Below, one piece after another: positions 12,733 to 24,620 of a stretch of 64,000 nt of DNA. Position numbers and translations under genes: made by a program. The stretch spans positions 7,242,847 through 7,306,846 of the forward strand of contig CM065699.1 in the NCBI GenBank assembly GCA_017654935.2. The letters run 5' to 3'. The notes beneath the pieces are model-generated. The model had not been told where the DNA came from and searched no databases. It was given only the letters and a program-made list of their open reading frames with translations. Positions within the stretch are counted from its first letter, which is position 1; every line of letters begins with the position of its first letter. The DNA comes from Phymorhynchus buccinoides. Lineage: Eukaryota > Mollusca > Gastropoda > Neogastropoda > Raphitomidae.

Positions 12733-13142
12733 GCATGGGTGCAACTTTTCCTGGTATACAAGGATTTCCTGTTTTTGAATTTTACCAGAAAAGGAATGTC
12801 CTTTTCTGAAATTTGTCAAACAAGATCTTTCGTGTGTCTACTGTATTTTTCAAACACTTTAAAATAAACATTTGTATAAATTGTGGAAAAAGCTAACTAT
12901 AATATCTTCATTAATCAATGTTTTTCTTCAGCTGCAGGGGGACATTGCCCCTGGACCCCGGCCTTTCAGGTTTTTTCATGTTGTGTAGTTGCAACCATGT
13001 GATTATAAGGCGTTTCCCAACATTTTTGCACAAAATTTAGATTTTGTTTTTATATTTTTTGGCTAATTTTTGAGTGATACTATAAGGCTCAGGAGTCTTG
13101 GTCTGGGGGAAAAAGTATTGCCTTATTGTCCGTATAATATGG
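12345..13142. mobile_element. related TIR element hosting a SINE
   Basis: It starts near TATTTTATGGCCTGCAAGGC and ends near TTGCCTTATTGTCCGTA, diverged versions of the 2503 element ends, with an inserted SINE (12400-12733). Confidence 0.6.
12400..12733 (+). mobile_element. SINE with (CAA)n tail, full copy with target duplication
   Basis: CATGGGTGCAAC occurs at 12388-12399 and 12734-12745, directly bounding 334 bp ending in ACAACAACAAC. Related copies: 15774-15938 (+) and about 2825-3030 (-). No clear tRNA head. Confidence 0.85.
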
Positions 13143-13154
13143 TAATAAGCAGAG

Positions 13155-13202
13155 TTTGTGTGTGTGTGTGTGCATCTGTGTGTGTGTGTCAGTGTGTGTG
13201 TG

Positions 13203-13245
<43 letters not shown>

Positions 13246-13732
13246 ATCTGTGTGTGTGTCAGTGTGTGTGTGTGTGATTGAGAGTGTGTTTATGTGTGTG
13301 TATGTCTGTGTGTAATTGTGTGTGTGCATGTGCATCTGTGTGTGTATGTGCACGTGATGAAAGTTCGTTTAACTTCCTCCGGCCTGGAACAGGCACATGT
13401 GGGACATTATTAGCTATGGAGATAGTGGGACGATCCTGGAGGTACTACAATACCAGGACAGTCCCGATTTAAAATAAAATAATACATTGTTGTAAAACAT
13501 TTTTGTAAGAAAACAATGTTGTGAATAAGAGTGTGTGCATGTGTGTGTGTGTGTGTGTTGTGTGCATCTCTGTGTGTGTTTTGTGTGTGTGTACATGTGT
13601 GTGTGTTGTGTGTGTGTGGGCATCTCTGTGTGTATATATATGTTTTTTCTTCTTCAATTCTTGTACGTTTATATATATATTGAAGAAGAAAAAACATATA
13701 TATACACACAGAGATATATATATACTCTTATT

Positions 13733-13774
<42 letters not shown>

Positions 13775-13860
13775 GCATTCTCTGTTTTACAACAATGTAT
13801 TATTTTATATATATGCATCTCTGTGTGTGTGTGTGTGTGTGTGTGGTATCCTCAGCACTT
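13155..13860 (+). repeat. GT tracts and AT-rich palindrome
   Basis: Three GT tracts (13155-13350, 13531-13620, 13822-13844) surround a perfect hairpin at about 13621-13714 (ATATATGTTTTTTCTTCTTC / GAAGAAGAAAAAACATATAT). Wider arms AATAATACATTGTTGTAAAA (13479) and TTTTACAACAATGTATTATT (13785) enclose it, suggesting a palindromic element. Confidence 0.85.
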
Positions 13861-14111
13861 GATTAGTGAAATGTGCAGTGGATTGTTTTTTCATTTTGCC
13901 TTCATCCAAACAGTAACCCACAAACCTATCAACACAGCGCTGACAGGGCACACACAGCAGTTTTGGCCACTGAATTTTAAATATTTGTACCACATAGTAC
14001 ATGCTCATGTGTGTGTCATATGTCTGGGTGTTTTTTATTTTAAATAAACAAGAAAAAACCCCAACCCCACAGACACTTTTGTCTGTACCTGAATAGCATG
14101 TCAGCCAAGCA

Positions 14112-14346
14112 CAGTGGAACCTCCCTCCCTTTTAAGACTGAAAAATAATCCAAAATCTTAGGTCTTAAATGGGAGGGGGTTGTAATAGGGAGGTCATTTT
14201 AATACTCACAAAGAAGGGCAATGTCTCAGATGTAGAGTGGCACAGAGGTATCGCGTTCGCTATGTGTCAAGCAAACCCAAGTTCGAACCTGAGTACAGGG
14301 GATTTTCCCCCTCACTTTACACTAGTCCTTACGGTCTGAATGTGGA

Positions 14347-14377
<31 letters not shown>

Positions 14378-14622
14378 CGTGTGCCCATGCACTTAACACG
14401 TTAAACCCAGTGGCAACGAAAAAGTTGTCATTTGGTCCAAAATTACAACCACAAAAATCGCATGCCAAATAACAAAAAGAAAAAGAAAACAAAATTGGGT
14501 GGTGCGCCTCTGGCTGCGACACGCTCAATGTGAGAGCAACCTGAATTTCACAGAGACAGTACCTAATACCATAAGTGGAAGGGAGTCTTAATAGGGAGGG
14601 TTGTATAAGGGAGGTTCCACTG
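14112..14622. mobile_element. CAGTGGAACCTCCC-family MITE interrupted by a SINE
   Basis: CAGTGGAACCTCCC at 14112 and GGAGGTTCCACTG|TA ending 14622. The body is interrupted after GGGCAATGTCTCAGA by a tRNA-headed SINE (14231-14570). Confidence 0.8.
14231..14570 (+). mobile_element. tRNA-headed SINE (family 1)
   Basis: GTAGAGTGGCACAGAGG contains a perfect A box (TGGCACAGAGG), and AAGTTCGAACCTG is a good B box, so the head is tRNA-derived. The body ends CTCAATGTGAGAGCAACCTG, then AAGTGCTAC-free tail ACCTAATACC. It is inserted in the MITE at 14112. Confidence 0.8.
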
Positions 14623-15177
14623 TAAATCAAGTGCAACACTGTGAGTGAGCTACAGTTAATCGGGAATAGGATAATTGTGTTGGGTTGACTCATGCAATTG
14701 ATTTTGATCAGTTAAATTATTCTGCATCTCCCCAGGGGTTTACGCGAGGGGTGTTTTCCAGAAGATGCTATTAGCCTTCTTTGTTCCTTTTGTGTTAGAA
14801 CTTTCTGGCTTTTACCCTTCGTAATATCAAAAAGCCTGAATATACAAAGAGCTTGCACTCCGCAGCTGAATGAAGCCGTTTTTTTTTTTACTCCCACCCT
14901 TTCACCTACACTACAGGTGGGGATCATTGTGAACTCACTCACTGACTCACTACCTACAACAACACTAACACTTCCTACCTTCCACCTTTTCACCTTCCAG
15001 GTGGGAAGTGAGAAAGTTGGCTTCATTCTTTGCAAGGTTTGTAGGCTGCGAAGTTATCACTCTTTGTAACATTTAGGCTTTTTGGTAATAATATGTTCTC
15101 GGGGCAGTGGGTGGATGCCTCGTGCCTCCATACAGGGTGCTTGATGACCCCGCCCCCTCCTCAAGTCTCTCCCCGTG

Positions 15178-15512
15178 GGGATACCGGGGGGAGGGGGGGT
15201 CTTTCATAAAAATAGTTCCCCCACCTTCTTGAAGTTCCGTGTTTGTAACTTCCTCTAATCTGCCACTCTCTTTTTCTTTTGCTTTCTATCATCTACTATC
15301 TTTCTAACTTATTGGCCCATTCTCCTGCCTTTTTTTTTTCTAAAAAAAAAATCGTCCAAATAATGTTTCTCCTTTGAGCTCCTCCTCCGAAATCAGAATG
15401 TGTCGTCTGTACGCAGCGGGGGAGACCAGTGAAAACTGAAAACTGGACACATACGTAGCTTACCCATTATGACCATATGGCCTGGGAACGGAGAAGAAGA
15501 AGAAGAAGATGT
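15178..15512 (+). mobile_element. SINE-like element with (AGA)n tail (family 3)
   Basis: CATAAAAATAGTTCCCCCAC...CATATGGCCTGGGAACG then AGAAGAAGAAGAAG. Other copies: 24650-24968 (+), 59468-59565 (+, 3' part) and about 42070-42180 (-). Confidence 0.75.
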
Positions 15513-15773
15513 AATATGTTCTGATGTCGTGTTGGAGATGTGTTGTGCATGAGCAATGGGGGGAAATGAACATAGGCAGAGTTGTACTAGTTTTAGACAC
15601 TGCCTCACATCAAACGTTTGCGTTGGAAATTTTAACAAACGCGTTAATATGCCGTTTATCGTTGAAAGTGTTTTCTCGTGTTGGTAAATCCAAATCATGA
15701 TAGTCTACTCATTGTCTTCTCACACAACAGATCAACTTTACTGACTGAAATGGGCAGGGTTAGGATCAGCCTA

Positions 15774-15938
15774 ATTTCCCCTGAAGACGGAGTGTGGCTA
15801 CCCATGTGGCGGGGTAATAAAAAACTCGGTCACACACGTAATGTTCTCATCCATAGCTGATGCATTTGTTCCGTAGTGTTCAAGTTCAAGGCTGTTGGGA
15901 TGATCCCTGGAGTCTTTTAGCCAGGGTACATCAACAAC
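15774..15938 (+). mobile_element. SINE with (CAA)n tail, 5'-truncated, target duplication
   Basis: AGGATCAGCCTA is duplicated at 15762-15773 and 15939-15950. The body shares GAAGACGGAGTGTGGCT and GGGATGATCCCTGGAGTC with the 12400 copy. Confidence 0.87.
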
Positions 15939-16019
15939 AGGATCAGCCTAGGGTTATTGTCATGAAACTAAAAGAAGTAGACTTTTAGAGTGGTAAACTT
16001 CAGGGCGTTGTCTAAAGTA

Positions 16020-16548
16020 CAATTTAGCTTTAAAAAAATATGGGCATGTACGTTACTCGTTGTGAATCACTTTATTTTATTTCCTTGTTCTCGCGATGCA
16101 GGTAAAGTGTACTATTCTGAAATGATGGGGAAACGAGCCAGTTACACCTGGATTGTACCAGTGTTTTAGGATGTTAAAACAATAAACTGAGTCAAGTGTC
16201 TGTGTGTGTATCTTGGGGATCATCTGTCATGTGATGTTTCTGGTTGGTCGTGTGACTAGTTCATCCATTTTCACTTTCTGTTTGTTCTTTTAGAGTTTAT
16301 TTTGGATTCATTTGTGTGTTTGTGTTTGGCCGTGTATATGTGTGTGCGTGCGCACGCTCGCATGTGTGTGTGTGTGTGTGTATGTTACTTTGCATTTATT
16401 TTTCGGGTATTTGAGGATTGAACATTGGAAGAAAGTTTGCCTTTCTCTTGTTTTTTTCCTTTTTGTTTACAGTATTTTATTCACGAAAAGATGTGTTTAT
16501 AAAAGCTGGCATGAAGGAAGATAAAAACCTTATGTTTCTTGTTGCAGG
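16020..16548. other. DNA upstream of EEPD1, possible promoter or 5' intron
   Basis: Holds a GT/GC tract at about 16300-16382 and a pyrimidine-rich run before the 16548 acceptor. No TATA box or CpG island recognised. Confidence 0.35.
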
Positions 16549-17019
16549 AAACCAGAGATGTCATCCAACGACAGCAGACTTCTGTGGACTGCCACTGCCA
16601 CACGGCACATCAATGACTCTGCCCATTGCCACCTTGTAGTCCCTTGACGCAAACACTTCTTTCGTCTCAACACACTAACTGTGATATCTCTTCTTATAAT
16701 ACTCTGTGATATGATCTCAAACCTGTGATATATCATTTTCATTAAAGTAGGACACAGTATAAATCCCTTTTAGATATCTTGCTTAAACTGTGTCTGAGAT
16801 CACTTTTTTTCCAGGCAGAACAAAATGTGACTTTGTAAGCATTTTAAATTTTGAAGACTTGAACAAAGCAAGACAAATTCTTTAAACTTGTATAGACTGT
16901 AAACAAAAGTTGTGAGCAATTCAAGAAAATTGACTCAATGGAAAGGACTTGATTATTTTTGCATAGTTTTGTGGATAAAAAAAAAAAATCGACAACAATA
17001 CTAAGACAACCACCTGACC
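16549..17019 (+). other. EEPD1: probable 5' UTR of EEPD1
   Basis: A pyrimidine-rich TTTCTTGTTGCAG acceptor ends at 16548, followed by 471 bases without another good splice site before the EEPD1 ATG. It reads as the 5' UTR part of the first coding exon, with an upstream non-coding exon not located. Inference from splice-site shape only. Confidence 0.4.
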
Positions 17020-18026
17020 ATGGGAGCGGTGAACAGTTGCTGCATCCCCCGCCACACCCACGACCACGATGACCGCCCCAAGCACAACGGCTACACCCGG
17101 GGCCGGCCCAAGTTCAAAGGTCAGGGCCGCAACCTCAGCGCCACCTTCAACATGTCGGTGGCGGAGGACGACAACGACTGGGGGGCCCTGGTCAACGTCA
17201 ACCTGGCCAGCGAGGAGGAGCTCATGACCCTGCCCGGGATCAGCAGAACAGTCGCCGCCAACATCGTCAATTACCGCCGCCAGATCGGTGGATTCAGGAA
17301 GGTGGAGGATCTGGCCTGCGTTTCTGGCGTGGGTGCCGACAAGCTGGGCCGCATTCGCTGCGACATTACGACCGGGTTGCGAAACGTGCCCAGTTCGAGA
17401 GAGAGTTCGTTGCGGGAGAGCCGATTGGACGGGGAGAGCGTGGCGGGAGAGAGGTCGAGTCGAGGGGCGGCGAAACTGATCAACGTGAACACAGCGAATA
17501 TTTTCCAACTCATCAAGGTGAAAGGGTTGGGCATGGCGCTCGCCGAGAACATTATAACCTACCGGGAAAAGAACGGACCTTTCAAATCTCTGGACGACTT
17601 GGTGAAAGTGAAAGGCATTGGTGCTGTCAGTCTTAGTGCAATACGGTCTTCCCTGTGCGTGGACGACCTTCAAGAAAGCCCTTCCACAAACTCGGTGTCT
17701 CCTAGTCAAACCCCCAACGGAAAACTACCGAAAGGGGGCGGAGGAGGGGGTGATGATTCGGCATCCGCCCCCGCGCTGCTTCCCGACTCGACGCCTCTGA
17801 GCGACTACCAGCGACGATCGATGGCGTCCGTCGACAACCTGCTGCAGATTCTGGGCCCTCTGGCGGAGACGCCTAAGAGGCCGGACGTCGGGGAGGCGTT
17901 CAAGTTCCGGCACAAGAACCGGCGCGTGGTGAGGGTGGCCTCGTGGAACCTGGAGCAGTGCTCCCTGGACAAAGTCACCAACCCCGGGGTGAAGGACGTG
18001 GTGTGCATGACCATCCTGGAGAATGG
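17020..18026 (+). CDS. EEPD1: EEPD1 coding exon 1
   Basis: The ATG is in good context (ACCATGG) and opens a 335-codon exon encoding the acylation-type N-terminus, both HhH domains, a Gly/Ser/Pro-rich linker (about 213-265) and the first EEP strand. It ends GAATGG|GTAAGT in phase 2; reading through gives TAA immediately. The last 83 bases of the exon plus 28 bases of intron are repeated downstream. Confidence 0.95.
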
Positions 18027-18425
18027 GTAAGTGGGGGGTGAGGGGAGGAGTGAGTGGAACCTGGAGCAGTGCTCCCTGGACAAAGTCACCAACCCCGGGG
18101 TGAAGGACGTGGTGTGCATGACCATCCTGGAGAATGGGTAAGTGGGGGGTGAGGGGAGGAGTGAGTGGAACCTGGAGCAGTGCTCCCTGGACAAAGTGAC
18201 CAACCCCGGGGTGAAGGACGTGGTGTGCATGACCATCCTGGAGAATGGGTAAGTGGGGGGTGAGGGGAGGAGTGAGTGGAACCTGGAGCAGTGCTCCCTG
18301 GACAAAGTGACCAACCCCGGGGTGAAGGACGTGGTGTGCATGACCATCCTGGAGAATGGGTAAGTGTGTGTCTGTGTGTGTGGTGGAGGTATGTAAGGGT
18401 GAGAGTGTTATATGTGTGTGTGTCT

Positions 18426-18478
<53 letters not shown>

Positions 18479-18637
18479 ATTGGAAGAATAGGCGTTGCCT
18501 AAAATCTATATCCTTGGAAAATAAAGTTTAAGTTTTCAAGTTTTCAAGTTTTCTCTCTCTCTCTTCTCATCAATTATTAGTTGTTTGGTTTTGCTATGTT
18601 AGTATTCCTGTACTCTATGCTATGTATGAGAGAGAGA

Positions 18638-18727
<90 letters not shown>

Positions 18728-19038
18728 AGAGAGAGGAGAGAGAGAGAGACCGACTGACTGACAGACAATGAGAGAGAGAGAGAGAGAGAGTGAGTATGTA
18801 TAGACGTTTATGTGTTCAAATGCGTTTCTTCCTTGAAGGGATTTTTTCTTTCTTTCACGTTTGTAGTCAAATTTTAATTTTGTTTTATCGAAGGACAGAT
18901 TGTATTACAATTGTCTTACAATTTTTAAGAATAGGCATTGCCTAAAATCTTCATCCTTGTTAAATAAAGTTTTTCAGTGTTCAGTGTTCTTTCTCTTTCT
19001 CTTTGTATGTGTGTGTATGTGTATGTATGTATATGTAC

Positions 19039-19082
<44 letters not shown>

Positions 19083-22000
19083 ATGTGGTGTATTTGTCAT
19101 GATAACAAACTTTCATTTATCTTATTAAGCCGGACAAGACTTTCTTTGTGCGTAAAGATGTGTTTAAGAAGTGGACAGATAAGGCAAAAAACATCCACAA
19201 AAATGATTTGTACATTTTAAAATGGTAATCACGTGCAAACTGGCTGGACAACATGTTCACTGATTCATGAAAAACTTATAAAATGAAGAGGTTACATGCC
19301 CGCCCACCTGATGATGTGTACACCATTGATCAAATCTTAAGTGATGTTGTTTATAGTGAACCCTCAAAGTTCAAACCAAATCATCATGTACCAACTTAGC
19401 TTGAACTTTGAAGCTGTTAGTGTTTACTGTCATTGTGTTAATGTTATTAATGATTCTATGACGCACTATGTTGTGAGATCAGGAATTGAGTAGTGAAGAC
19501 TGAACTTGAAATGGCTTGTCTTTGATGTATGTATGTGTCGTTCTCAACTACAACTTCCAGGTACATTTGTAGCAAGCATTCTGGAGGGCTGGCTAAAATG
19601 TGCAGGGCTCCCAGAGACCCCCATTTGGGGGTCTGTGAAGTATTAAAATTCTAAAGGACCCTCTAAAAGAATGTACAGGGGGTCCCAGGGATGCACTAGA
19701 AAAAATCTTTAGCATTCGCAATGCCACCAGAACCCTCTATCCCGCCTCTAGGACCCTCTATGCTGTAAGTGAAGGAGTCCCTGGGACCCCTTGTTTTGCG
19801 GGACGATTGGGAGCCCTGATGTGTTATAGATTATGAAGAAGTCTGTGTGCATCTGTTGACAGGTTTGGTATCGTGGCAGTTCAGGAGTTGTCCCATGATA
19901 AGGCACTGGAAGAGGTAAGTTATGGAGGTGGTACACAGATCATAAGTACAGTGGAACCTCCCTTATAGACATTCAAAAATCATCCAGAATGAGGTCTTGA
20001 ATGGGAGGGAGTTGTATAACTATAAGGGATGTACTTTTAATGCTTACAAAGAAGGGCAATGTCTCAGAGAAGTAGGTCTTAAGTGGAAGGGAGTGTTATA
20101 TAAGAGGGGGGTCTTATAAGGGAGGTTCCATTGTATTGGTTTTGTCTGTATTGCATTCTGCCTGTCTGTCTTTCTGACTTGGCTGTTTGTCTGTCTGTCT
20201 GTCTACTTGTTTCTTTCAGTCATAGTCTTGGTCTCTTTCTCTATTCATCTAGAGCTCTCTCTAATCTGTTGATGCAGCGATGTCCCGAGGCCCCGGTCAT
20301 AGGACATTGACCTATTCAAATTGAAAATGTCCTAATCATGTGTTCACCCCTGTCAACAAATATCTGATGACATGTTTAAGACTGGCACGCTTTGTCTTAT
20401 TGATTTCTGCAACGGTGGTGACATTGTCCTATAGACTTCTCTTATCTCAGGACAGTTTGTCCTATTTATTTTCAATTTTCGGTACATCACTGTTTGCATG
20501 CAACTCTATTTTCTCTCCCTCTGTCTTTTTGTTTGTCTGTCTGTGACTTGAGTGTCTGTCTTTCTGACTCTCTCTTTCTCATTCTGTTGTGTCCCGACAG
20601 TAAGTGTGCATGTACACGTGTGCATGCATGTATTTGTGTGCATGCGCACATTTAATTGGGTGTAAGGCTGTGTGCACGTTTAACTCAAACTTCCGTATGG
20701 GAACCCTTTATTTTTTGCTAATGTCTTGGAAATGATAAGTTATATGTCCAGACAATAATTTTTAACTTGAGTGTCCATCTTTCTGACTCTCTCTCTTTAG
20801 CATTCGTGTACCAATATGTGTACCAATATTTATAAACCTGACTGCCTAGCATCAAAAAATCGAAAGGTCATACATAGGGAAAGGTGAAGATGTAAGCTCT
20901 ATAATAGTATTATTATTGTTTCAATTTTTATCTTAATATTAATGATGAATATGTCTAAACACTTCAGATTTTCCAGGAATTAAATGAACTGATATTACCC
21001 AACGTGAAGCCATGGAAAGTGTTCACCAGGGCAGATAAAAATGTGCCTTATATATGGTAATGCAGTACTATTATTGTCTTGATATTAATGATGAATATGT
21101 GTAGATGATGTTTTCAGATTTGCCAGGAATTGAACGAACCAACGTTGCCCAATGTGAAGAAATGGAAAGGCCATCGGGGAAGATGGAAATGCGCAGTGTC
21201 CGAAGTGGCTGGCCGAATGTTTAGGGTAAATACCAATTTTTACAACAATTTTTTTAATTTTTTATTCATATGAGTAAAAATAGGGTGTTTTTTTATAAAA
21301 AGAATAACTTAAAGGGTTTATCAATTATATGCTTTCTCAATGTGTTGTGTACATGTGAACAAAATCATAGTCTGGTTGCTAGATTCAGAAGTACTGAAGT
21401 AGCGGGTTTTAAGCCCTTTGAAAGTGATGAGTTTTTATGTTTGTCTGAAGTAGCGATGCTGAAAAGAAAAGAGTAAAGAGGGAAACAAGGCTCCAAGTAA
21501 CAGCCACAAGTCTTCGTTGGACATTATCTTTTTAATTAGTAAATTGTAGTTGGGATATTCTTTAAAAAAATGTGTCACTCTCTGTCATCTAGTAAAGTCC
21601 AGCTCACAATTTTATTATTTTAAAGTTTCATCAAGCAGTTCATTCTTTAGATCGATAGATTCATTCAGACATTCATTAAATGTTGCATTTTATTGAATTT
21701 CATTTTTAACTCCTCTTTCGCCATGTTTGTTTTTTTACATTCTTGGTTGTCTGTTGCATCTCAAACGACAAGAGGGGAGTGACTTTTCTTTTTGAGGTGT
21801 GCATGCGTTGCTTTAATGGATGAAACAGTCACATAAGCTCTACAATCACACAAATAGACAAACACATGGCAGGGTACTTGGCAGTGAATGTCTTTGCATT
21901 TGGTGGGTGTGTAGAGTGATGTCTTGGGCGAATGTGTTTGACCACGGTGCTTGAAAAGTTAAAGGAATTGCAGCAGCATTGTAAGGGTCATAAGAGTATA

Positions 22001-24355
22001 GCTATAACCACTTGCTTGTTCTTCTTCTTCTGCGTTCCTGGGAATATGCGTCAGACGGTTGTGTTGGTGGCAATGATGAACTGGGCTGTAGTGGACAGTT
22101 GTCCTTTGGGCCCCACAGCTTCTCTTCCATTGGCAATGATGAACTGGGCTGTAGTGGACAGTTGTCCTTTGGACCCCCACAGCTTCTCTTCCATTGTGGC
22201 GATGATGAACTGGGCTGTAGTGGACAGTTTTCCTTTGGACCCCCACAGCTTCTCTTCCATTGTGGCCATGATGAACTGGGCTGTAGTGGACAGTTGTCCT
22301 TTGGACCCCCACAGCTTCTCTTCCATTGTGGCGATGATGAACTGGGCTGTAGTGGACAGTTGTCCTTTGGACCCCCACAGCTTCTCTTCCATTGTGGCGA
22401 TGATGAACTGGGCTGTAGTGGACAGTTGTCCTTTGGACCCCCACAGCTTCTCTTCCATTGTGGCGATGATGAACTGGGCTGTAGTGGACAGTTGTCCTTT
22501 GGACCCCCACAGCTTCTCTTCCATTGTGGCGATGATGAACTGGGCTGTAGTGGACAGTTGTCCTTTGGACCCCCACAGCTTCTCTTCCATTGTGGCGATG
22601 ATGAACTGGGCTGTAGTGGACAGTTGTCCTTTGGACCCCCACAGCTTCTCTTCCATTGTGGCCATGATGAACTGGGCTGTAGTGGACAGTTTTCCTTTGG
22701 GCCCCCACAGCTTCTCTTCCATTGTGGCCATGATGAACTGGGCTGTAGTGGACAGTTGTCCTTTGGACCCCCACAGCTTCTCTTCCATTGTGGCCATGAT
22801 GAACTGGGCTGTAGTGGACAGTTTTCCTTTGGCCCCCACAGCTAGCTTCCATTGTGGCCATGATGAACTGGGCTGTAGTGGACAGTTGTCCTTTGGACCC
22901 CCACAGCTAGCTTCCATTGTGGCCATGATGAACTGGGCTGTAGTGGACAGTTGTCCTTTGGACCCCCACAGCTTCTCTTCCATTGTGGCCATGATGAACT
23001 GGGCTGTAGTGGACAGTTTTCCTTTGGGCCCCACAGCTCTCTTCCATTGTGGCCATGATGAACTGGGCTGTAGTGAACAGTTGTCCTTTGGGCCCCACAG
23101 CTTCTCTTCCAATGTGGCCATGATGAACTGGGCTGTAGTGGACAGTTTTCCTTTGGGCCCCACAGCTTCTCTTCCATTGTGGCCATGATGAACTGGGCTG
23201 TAGTGGACAGTTGTCCTTTGGGCCCCACAGCTTCTCCTCCATTGAATGAACTGGGCTGTAGTGGACAGTTGTCCTTTGGACCCCCACAGCTTCTCTTCCA
23301 TTGTGGCCATGATGAACTGGGCTGTAGTGGACAGTTTTCCTTTGGCCCCCACAGCTTCTCTTCCAATGTGGCACCCCCTCCCCCTGTATTAAGGCACTCT
23401 TCCGCAGATCCCCAATTTCTACAGTGACAGAATAGTCCAGTTTGACTGTGGTCACTTATAGGAAGGAAGGAAGGATCCTGGCTTCATGGTGTAGGGGGCA
23501 GGACTGGAGGATATGCTCAGGGGTCTGTTGTGGGGCTGTTTGACAAGGACAGTCTGGGGTGTGCGACAAGCCAAGGCGGTACAGATGGGAGTGGAGTCGG
23601 CAGTGTCTAGTACGAAGCCTGAAGATGATGGTCTGCTGGTGGCGCGGTAAGAGGTGAATCTGGTCATGTTGTTTTCGTTCCCCAGCTTAAGCACTCTGGG
23701 GGGCACTCCCGGTGCCATGTGAACATTTCACACGGCCTCGGGTGGGAAGATTACGTGTATGGCTGCTTTTAAAGGACCCCGCCACATGGGCGGCCATACT
23801 CCGACTTCAGGGGACTTCGCTCCATTCATGGAGCCACCCACATATTCACTCCACCCGTGGAGTGACTAACAACCAACAATTCTTTACGGCGTGTAGGGAG
23901 AACTGCCACTGGTAAAGACAGCTTCCATTGGGCACAGCCGCATCATTTTAATATTGGCCATGGGTCAATTTCACTTGCATCACATGTACAGACACAGTGA
24001 ATAGCCAAGGACCCGTGGCCAAGAATCTGGTCATCAGACGGCGGGGTGTGTGCTTCTGTCCATCGCTGTTTGAATTAGACTTGCTTGTTGGTAGTGTGAC
24101 TGATGTGCTGGTCATTGTGCCCCCAGGCTGCGGAGTACAATGGGTTCCTGTACGACAGTTCTCAGAAGATCGAGCTGATCAGCGCCAGTCTGCTGGAGAA
24201 AGGGGAGCAGAACGGCCGACCGCCCTTCGCCAGAATGCCCTACCTGGGATTCTTCAAGGTAACATCAGTGTCTGTGTGTCTGTTGGTCTGTCTAGTGTGT
24301 CTGTCTGTGTGTGTCTGTCTCTAGTGTGTCTGTCTCTCTGTGTGTGTGTTTGATC

Positions 24356-24391
<36 letters not shown>

Positions 24392-24557
24392 TCTGTCTGT
24401 GTGTCTGTGTCTGTGTGTGTGTGTGTGTGTGTGTGTCTGTTGGTCTGTCTAGTGTGTCTGTCTCTGTGTGTGTGTTTGATCTGTATGTATGTGTGTGTGT
24501 GTGTCTGTTGGTCTGTGTGTGTCTGTCTCTCTGTGTGTGTGTGTGATCTGTTTGATC

Positions 24558-24620
<63 letters not shown>

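Larger units (their letters stand above)
12195..13985 (+). repeat. pair of ~140 bp dispersed direct repeats
   Basis: CAAACCTATCAACACAG and GGCCACTGAATTTTA with surrounding sequence occur at about 12195-12345 and 13848-13985. The first copy is cut at its right edge by the TIR element at 12345. Confidence 0.75.

Noticed and set aside
14231..14310. Possible tRNA gene (A and B boxes)
   Set aside because: It is the head of a repeated SINE with a body and tail; no good cloverleaf acceptor stem was seen.
16921..18347. Antisense open frames opposite EEPD1 exon 1
   Set aside because: GC-rich coding exons often leave open antisense frames; no family resemblance and the + strand is clearly coding.
21932..23455. 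Long open frames on both strands with a 22-residue period
   Set aside because: They lie in EEPD1 intron 3 and follow entirely from a stop-free 66 bp repeat.
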